A stretch of 64,000 nucleotides of DNA from Melitaea cinxia (lineage: Eukaryota; Arthropoda; Insecta; Lepidoptera; Nymphalidae). The stretch spans positions 4,967,501 to 5,031,500 of the forward strand of contig NC_059394.1 of assembly GCF_905220565.1 (NCBI RefSeq), written 5' to 3'. A model generated the notes under the pieces. The model was not told the DNA's origin. It saw nothing but the letters and a program-made list of their open reading frames with translations, and made no database searches. Numbering within the stretch: position 1 is the stretch's first letter; every line of letters begins with the position of its first letter. Shown here one piece after another: positions 9,929 to 18,900 of the stretch. Position numbers and translations under genes: made by a program.

Positions 9929-12900
9929 CTAAGAAAATGTTAAATTTTAGTGTCACCGCTAATTATACAAATATTTTTTCCTATATAGGTATGCTCTATA
10001 AAGTACTGTTTACCTGGTAATTACACTGGAACGGTTGGAAGTTATTTAACCTTGAAATAGGAGTTGGGTCACGAACCCATTGTAGAGCTTGCCAATTTGT
10101 GACGATCCATACATCGGGCATTTGATTAATGAAGTCTAAGAACATGATGAATCCTTCTTTGTGGTGAGGTTGGGTGAACCAAGCCGCATGGTAGAATAAA
10201 CCAAATGGAGCTCTGAAGAAAAAAAATGTGATAATTTAAGCAGAAATAAATAATAGCCTGATTTTTCTTTCAACCGAAACGTTTTGTATTTACCTGTTAC
10301 TCGTGTAATGTCTATCAAAGTTCTTTAAAATCATTTTGTATACTCCTTCAGCATCTGGTGGGTTAGCACAAGCATCTCCCATAGAACAACGTCCACCATT
10401 CAGATCTTGCCACATCACCATAGGTACTTCCCATACTCCTAAAATAGTTCAAAGATAGGGGCGTTAAAATGTTTACAATTATAGTTTTTGCTTCTCATTA
10501 ATTTCGTAATAATTATGCCACACAAAATAAAAATTAAGACTGAAACATTTTCATCGCTATGTGTTATTAAAACAAATTAGAGTAACAGGATTGAAATGTA
10601 TACCTGGATATGATTTAGTCGGGCACGGTGGAATCATACAGTCATGGAATAATTTGTAGTCCAACGTGTACGGCCAGCTCGGTGGTTTGTTCTCATACAC
10701 GGGTAGTGATGAGTCATAAGTAAAGTTCGAATCATACAACATTTTGAACATCTTGTTTCCACCAACAGATAAGAAAGGAGCACGCATGCCTCGTACATCT
10801 TCCAGTTTTACACCTCCATATGCCGCTAGAATTTCTCTTTGACCACCAATTTCTCTGTTCCATTTCTTTTGAGAAAATTGCTCTCCAAAACTATGACTAA
10901 AATTTGTAAATGAAATGTCTGATTTCTGTATATATAGTAGTATTATTCTATTTATTAATTGAAGCAAACTCTCAATAATCAAATAAGAAATAAAGGTTTT
11001 AATAAAAAGAGTAATTATTAACCAAAGAGTCAAGCCAAGAAACCAAGGTACCAGTAAACTTAAGTATCAACGAAGAATGAAGAAAGATAGTCATAAAAAG
11101 TTTATAATTTTTATCTGGTAATTAATTTATTGGTCAATAATTTACGATCGACAAAAATGTCTTAATAGTGTGCAACGTTTATATTCAGTGCGTACAGACT
11201 AAATTTCTTTTTAACTTACGAAACTGTGTGTGATGCCATTTCGTGTCCAGCGGAATACAGGTTTTGTACTTGACTGTAATCCGTCCATTCGTGTGAGACG
11301 TAAAATGTAGCAGAAATAGGACACCCATTAGGGTTAACGCGACCCTTTTCAAATAAGTCCGCGTAGAGTCCCTTGTTTAAGTCATTCACTGAGTCATCAA
11401 ACGTCAGTAAAACAATTTGCGGGACCTTCTCCACCGGTAAATCGCCTGTTTGTGTTGGGATGTAGGTGATGATTGTGCATGTGATTTGGGTGTGTTGTAT
11501 GTGCCAGGAGGAGGAAGAATTGATAGGTAGTAGAAGGTATAGATAGTAGGTTAGGTAGAAAGGAGGGAAGAAAAGAAAATAAAATACATATTATTAAAAA
11601 TGTTAAGCCGGTAGTTAACTTAAACAAGTTCACCTTTAGTATTAAATAGAAAATTGTATAAATAGATGGCCATTAAACCGTTAGTTAGAATTTTGAGTCG
11701 TTTATTCAATACCTAAAATTGTTTGTACTGAATATTCGACTCATATGCAAGACTTCAAAGATATAGGCAGCAAATATTCTTTTTATACCCTTTAAACTTA
11801 CGATATAGTATGGGAGGCAAATTCATGACCATCGGCGTATAAATTTTGCACCTGACTATAATCTGTCCATTCATGAGAAACGTAAAAAGTTCCAGTTATA
11901 GGACAGCCGTTTGGGTTTACACGTCCCTTTTCAAATAATTCTTCATAGTATATTTTATTTAAATCGTTTACAGCATCGTCGAATGTTATTAGAATTATTT
12001 GTGGTACTTCGTTGACAGGCAAATTTCCTAAGATACATTTGTGGTTTATTTTTTATTTAAAAAAAATATTTTTTTTTTCACAATATGTTTAACACTGTTA
12101 TAGGCAGTTTATTCTGTCTACTTTTACTTTTTTACTTAAAAACTTATTTTCATAACATACCAGGGATATCTTTTCCTCCACAAAAACAGTCTGGCAAGAG
12201 ACAAACATCTTTTCTACACTTAGCCGCGGTCTTGTCCGGTGTAGGTTGAGGATAAACTGGCGCCGGTCGACTTGGAGGATTCGAGTAAATATCCACTTCA
12301 TTGACTTTTGTTACTATAGCAGTCGATGGTTTCAATGTGGGGCGATTGCGACTGTATAAACGATTAAAAAATATTTAAAAAGCCATTTATGTGACAAAAG
12401 AAACAAGTGAGTCCAGCAAAAACTCCACGTAATAGAATAATTAACGAAGCAAAAAATTTTATGTAAATTAATTAATCATTCTAACGTTGGCGGTGTTCCT
12501 CTGTTTGGTGATTGTTGTGCCGTTTCAGATGCACCCGAGGTAGAATAGTGAGCTGAACCTCGCCCTCGTGTGCTACTTGGCCTGTAAAACGAAACGTTCC
12601 AGTAAAAAGCTCTTTTAAGAAGATTTATTAGTACGCGTGATTTTAGATGGAAGCAATTCAAACATGAAATTTTTAACAATCATCATGATTACAACTAACT
12701 CTATTTTAGTTAAAAAAGCTTTTAATAAAAATGGTGAAATATGAATAAAAACATTCCTGTTTCATGCAATAGTACACTAAAATAAACAATTTTGATACAC
12801 TAGGTACACTTGGTGCACGATTTAAAAACAATGACGAATTGCCATGTGGTGTGAAAGTATGTAGATTTAACTACATTGAGGAACTTTGTACTATTAAAAA

Positions 12901-15900
12901 TATAGTTATCTAAAATTAGAGAAACGTACTAATTATAAGATCAAATATAAACAGAACGGTGCTGGAAACGGAAATGGTAGCGTCAGGAGTTAACAATTCA
13001 TAAAATAAACTCAACCGACTGGAAGTCCCCCAATGAGAATATAGAAGAAAGAATGCTAAGCGATAGATTTTAGCCATGAGTGTCGTTATCAATATTTGAA
13101 AGATGTTCATTCACATGCCAGTTACATCGCAATGCGGAAAGTAAGGAGTATGACGCCTCCACCATCCATTAATAGAAATGAAGTACGTTAGAATGTTATG
13201 ACTACTGGCCGGCGAGTACCTCTGATATTTGATTTCGTTGCATTTTGGATTCACTTGCAGACTGTTATCTGATGAACAATTGGACGACGATTGGTAACTC
13301 CTGCGCCCACCTCCAAGTTTTGCCGCTGCTAGCTTTATGGCAGGGTTGATTCGAGAGGCACGAGTTGGAAAGGATAAGCTTTTAACAGTCGGCGTAGTTT
13401 CTATTATAGTTTTCAAAGTAGTAGTCGATTTAGTCGTACTAGTAGTAGAGGCAATGTCACTAACATAGTCGCTTACTAGTCTAGGATTTTCAGTTTCAGT
13501 CAATTCTTTAAAATTTTCAGAGGTCACTATGGGTAAATGTGTGTCTTCATTAAAATGACTATTCTCGTCACTTTTAATTGTATGACTATCATTTGGCGGT
13601 TCCTCGGAATTAATAATTTTGTGAAATTTCTTCGACTTTTCAGTATCTGACTTACCTTTTTTAAAAGTACTAAACTTAGATTCGTAAACATCTTTTTCCG
13701 ATATGTAATTAGGACTTGGAGCAGAGTCTATTAAACCAGCTTCCGTATCAATGTCAATCGAGGATGGCTCGGTCGTAGTATACACCATTGGTATTGAAGA
13801 TGATGAAAAGTCATCGTTTGGTCCAGTAAAAGTAATAGTCTCTACCGTTGGAGTAATATATCTAATTAAATTAGGTTCTTTTATTATTTTTAAGTGTTTT
13901 TGATTGCTGCGGAAAGGCTGTTCTGTACCAAAATTATGTTTTTTCTTTTGCCCTATGCTAACAACAACATCTTCTAAGTTCGGAACTGCTGAAGTATATT
14001 CTACTACATTTGGAGATGAAGAACTTGAAAAGTTCTTTATAAATTTTTTAATAACATTTTTTACATTCCCATTGAATACTTCGGTAGTTTGGTCTGCCAA
14101 AATTTCATCTTCTACATGGTAAAGGTAATATGATGGTTTCCTAGATTTTGTAAGTTTAGATTTTTCTGAAGTATTCACACTTAGTCTAGGTGTTGTTAAA
14201 GGAAAAGTCTTGATTGTATTAGACATAGTTGATGTAGCATCAATATCAAACTTGTAGTTTTCTGATGTAATTCTTTCCTTACCTATATTTCTAAGGTTGT
14301 CTAAAGTTTTATATGGCGATACAATTGGATCATTATAATTATCATGGAAATCGATTTGCTTCCAATTATTAGAGGCATCAATAGGGTGTATATTTAAATC
14401 AATATTTCGATAATCAGTTGTAATTTGAGGATTTAGTTCTGTAAATGATTCTGTAATAGAATTTTCAGTAGGATCACCATTTTTAAGGGGACGTTTTAAA
14501 ACCGTTTTTAAATAATATTTCACATCTGGTGTAGTAGGTAAAGTTGCACGAATTTGAGGTCTTGGTGTAGAGTCATATGTAGGAGAAGATAGATTAATAG
14601 AACCATCATCACTTTTTTTTGCTCCTGAGCTAGATCCATTTCCGTGTAATGATGTACTGTCGGATTTACCATTATCACTAGATTTTATATTATTATGTTT
14701 GGCAGTATTGAAAACGTTGTCTGTATAATACTGTAATCTTTGTATATGTTGTTTTTTATTATTGTTTACACGATGATTTTTTATATTTGACGAAGAATAG
14801 TTATCAAGAGGCTTCGATATCAAAGTTAACGTGTAAGGGTTTTTAGTATCGTTAACATTGCGACGAAATGAAAAACCAGTTGTCAACGAAAATACTTTCT
14901 TATTATTTTGAAAAGAATTTTCTTGTTCTATATTGACTGAGTCGTCGTTAAAATTATTGTTAGTCACGCGAGAGGTCAATCTACGAGTTGGTATTTTTCC
15001 TGTCGAGGGTTTGTCTAACCTAAAAGAGTTATCAGTCCTTTCGAAAGGTTTAGCGAGGGATGAGAAGTTTATGAGAGGTGGTCGTGAAGAAGGAATTAGT
15101 GGTATGGATTCATTAACAGATTTTTGGTCTGATGAGGAAACGGGGATGCGAATACGATTTTCATCACTTGATGATCTGTCGAATACAAAGAAATAGTTCT
15201 AAATTCTGTCCCTTTAAGAGTAGTAAATACCTTAGACTGGACTTAGATGCCATATCTTGTTTCAAGTGGTTGCTTCATATATTTTTATTAAAAGAAAAAA
15301 AATGAAGCTAATATGATTATTTCAGTAGAAGAAAATTTCAATTCAAAAGTTCACATAACATAAAGATACTACAAAAGGCAATTAAATCTATAACTACATC
15401 GTAAGGCATAAAAGTAAATAAAATATATTGTTTTAAAATAAAAAAGTAAGCAAACCGCTTTATTATATTACAACAACCTTTAAACCGATAAAATTAAATT
15501 CCAAGCCAAATATTAGTGACAATTATTATTATTACCAGTCTTAAGGTTGCTATTACTGCTATTGCTAATGAAATGAAAAATGATGAAGTTGATGAAATAT
15601 ATGTAAGTGAAAATGGATTCTGGTGTAATGCTTAAAGCCTTGATGGTAAAAGATTTAAAATCACGTAATCTTTTGTAGTACCTTGGGGTGTATCGAGACG
15701 GGGTCATAGCTTCCGTGTAAGGTGCAGTAGTTGGACGTCGTGTTGTTGTGGTAGTAGTGGTAGTAGTAGTAGTAGTCGTGCTTGTGCTAGTTGTAGAAGG
15801 AGTTGTGCGTAGGGAAGTTGCTTCATAAATAGTTGTCCTCACGCTGGTTGGTATATGATCATAGCCCAATTCGTTACCTTCGCCCCTGGATTATTTATGT

Positions 15901-18900
15901 AGTAAACGTTACATAAAATATAACCTTTATTAATAACATATACGAGTTTATTGTTTTATTTAATGTATATAAAAACTTAATTAAAATATATATTACCTTG
16001 TTGGCTGTCGAATAGGAGATGGATATTGGTTTTGATTGCTTATCTGAAAAAATAAATAGGTAAATTGCACACAACAATTATAGTAGCCTGTGTACCAACT
16101 AATATTCAAACTACAAAATATACCTGGGAACACATATTCAATTTAATAAAATTAAAAAGTATTTTAATTCATACCTGTCCTTGTATAAGTTCATCGTCGT
16201 AATCATCTGGGGAAATCGGTCTGGTCGAATAAGACTCAACAGGTCGACGAGCTGGTGGTGGAGTTCCACGGTACGTCTGCTGGACTGCTGGTCGAAGTGA
16301 AGCCGTGTTATATTGCTGCACATAGTCTGCCAACACCGGTACCATTCTCCCGTTAGTGTGTTAAACATCCTCAAATTGCCATTAATGACTATCATCACCA
16401 ATATGATTACGTCACGTAATTATAAAGATGAAGTTTGTAAGAATAAAATATTATGTTAAAAAGATACATCAAATTAAAAAAAATAATGTGTTTATGTTAG
16501 ATTATTTCTTTGTTAAAGGACTTCGAAATAAATTACATGTTTTTTACTATAAACAATTTATTTAAGTATTTACAATTATTATTATAGTATTGTATTGCAT
16601 TTATTAATTGTTCGTAAACCTGGAATAGTTTTTTTAACATTAAATGAATTAATTAAACTAGAATCGTATAATACCCAAGATTTCTTTATTATAATTAAAT
16701 TTAACATGCCTATTTACATCAAATACAGCACGGAGGCGGACCACGAAGAATTTCGTACAATGACCTTTTTGCCTACTGCCAGTGGTTCTCAAATTTTTTA
16801 TATAAAGTACGAAGCTTTAAAAAATCAGTAGTTTAGAATTTAGGATGTCTTAGAACTCATTTTTAGCACACGACACTAAATCTACGCTGTCTATCCGTGG
16901 ATCGGTCTAGTCACAGAATAAAATATTTTTTTGTTTAATCATAGAAAAGAACTTATATATATATATATAAGTTAGTCTATATATATTACTATGTGTACAA
17001 TTTGGTGGCTATTCTTTTTATATGCAAAAAAATCTTAGATCTGTTGCTGTGTGAAATAAGACACCAATAAACACACATTCGCATTTAATATAAGTAATGT
17101 TAACTTTTGAGTTAAATTAAAAATGAAAAACGATGAATCTTGTGACTTAAATTTGGTAAATAATAAATAAAAGAAAAGGTTGACAATCTATGAATACGGC
17201 TGTCACTACAATTGTGTGAGCGCAACGGCAATATGTTTATACGCGAGCGACAAAGACAAAAGATGAAGGGTCAATGTACGAAATTCTTCGTGCTCCGCGT
17301 CCGTGCTATATAAATAAAACAAACATGTCTTTTAATATTAATGCTTACACCACATTAGACTCAAATAAACGGTTTCAAATATAAGATTATCATGGTACAA
17401 GTTTGTCCACACGCACGATAATAATTAAGAAAATTAAGTGCATTTCCCTCACCTGTATCCTTGTACAATTCACCGTCTTCATCATAAACAGCGTAATAAG
17501 GATCGTATTGATCGGGACTGTAAGCTTGAGAATTATTATACAACATTTTAGGTCGTGGTGTTGCAGTATAAGAAGTAGGTGTAACACTTTCGGTCGGTTC
17601 CAATCTGAAATATTTGATTAATCATTAAATAATTGCAAATAAAAATAAAGTTAGTAGAATCTGTACAATATAGAAACAACACAAATCCTTTTGATTATTA
17701 TTAATATGTCATAATTAATTCAAAGCGAATTCAAAAGTCAGAGTTACTAGTCTTGTCTAGTCATTTTATCAGTTGGGTAATTTTGTAAGATATAAAAAGT
17801 AAAAAAAGACTTCAAAATTGAACCTGGCAGACAATAACAAAAGTTGCTTATGTACAGCGTTACATTTGACAGAGATAGAATAAATAATTTTATTAAAGTG
17901 CAAAAAAAAATCATCATACCAAAAAGCAATATACAGTTGTGCAGTGCAAAACCAACCTACTTTATACATTAGTCATGATATTGATCATCTGTAAAGTTTT
18001 TACCTGTTAGTTTTATCGTCATGATTAGTCTTTGTGTAACGAGTCTCTTGATTAAAGCTGTCACGAGGTGTAGTAAGTTTCATTTGTGCAACTATATTAT
18101 GATGACGCACTCTTCCTCTATTCTTTTTAGTTTCATCGTTGAAATCATTTATATTTTTTTCAGTTGTTGGTTTAGCTAACCTATGTCTTATAGTATAAGG
18201 ACGCAAAGTTGTCTGATTGAGATATTTAGGAGGACGTAATGTATTAGGATTATCAAAATGAATTGGTTTTCGTATGTGAATAGTCTTATTACGGGGATTA
18301 TTATGGACAACTTGATAGCTAGAAATGTCGGGACGCATTGGTATTGAATTAGATAAATGACTATAGTTAATCATAACAGGAACTGGTATTTTCCCTTGCG
18401 CATTTTTATTTGATTGTTTATATGGTGTCTTAGTTACAACAGACACATCATTAAGATTTTTGGTAACGGCTTCTTGTTTAAATAAATTATATTTAGCTGG
18501 TTTTTCAGAGTTGGACACCGAACTTTGATTCGTTACTTCTTCTGAATCTTCATATTCCTGATAATTTTGAGCCATAGGAGGTCGCTGGGGTTTAATTTCT
18601 GAACTTGGCATATATTTTGGCTTTACAACTGGTTCATAATAATATTGATCATCTTCATCATCATAGTAATAATCGTTCATTTCAGGTGAAGGTTTTGGTA
18701 TAGGTTTGCGTTTGGGAGGATCTTTTGTTTTTGTTCTTTCGTGTAAAGGTTTCTCAGTAGAAATATGTACAGGTTGGGAGAACAGGTCACTTAGTTTAGG
18801 AATTTCAGAAACTGCATTTGGTCTATTAATTGGAACCTTTGGAATCGAAATTTCAGTTGATGGATTCTTCCAAAACTGTTGTAAAGTAGAAAGATGTTGA

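Noticed and set aside
11397..11633. Minus-strand frame with a hydrophobic start next to Cda5 exon 12b
   Set aside because: It is intron sequence; exon 12b is read in another frame with good splice sites.
12098..12301. Second minus-strand frame across the Cda5 exon 11 region
   Set aside because: The neighbouring frame carries the conserved CRKDVCLLPDCFCGG and splices in phase; this one does not.
13904..15196. Plus-strand open frames over Cda5 exon 9
   Set aside because: They are shadows on the opposite strand of the long Cda5 exon, with no splice partners or motifs.
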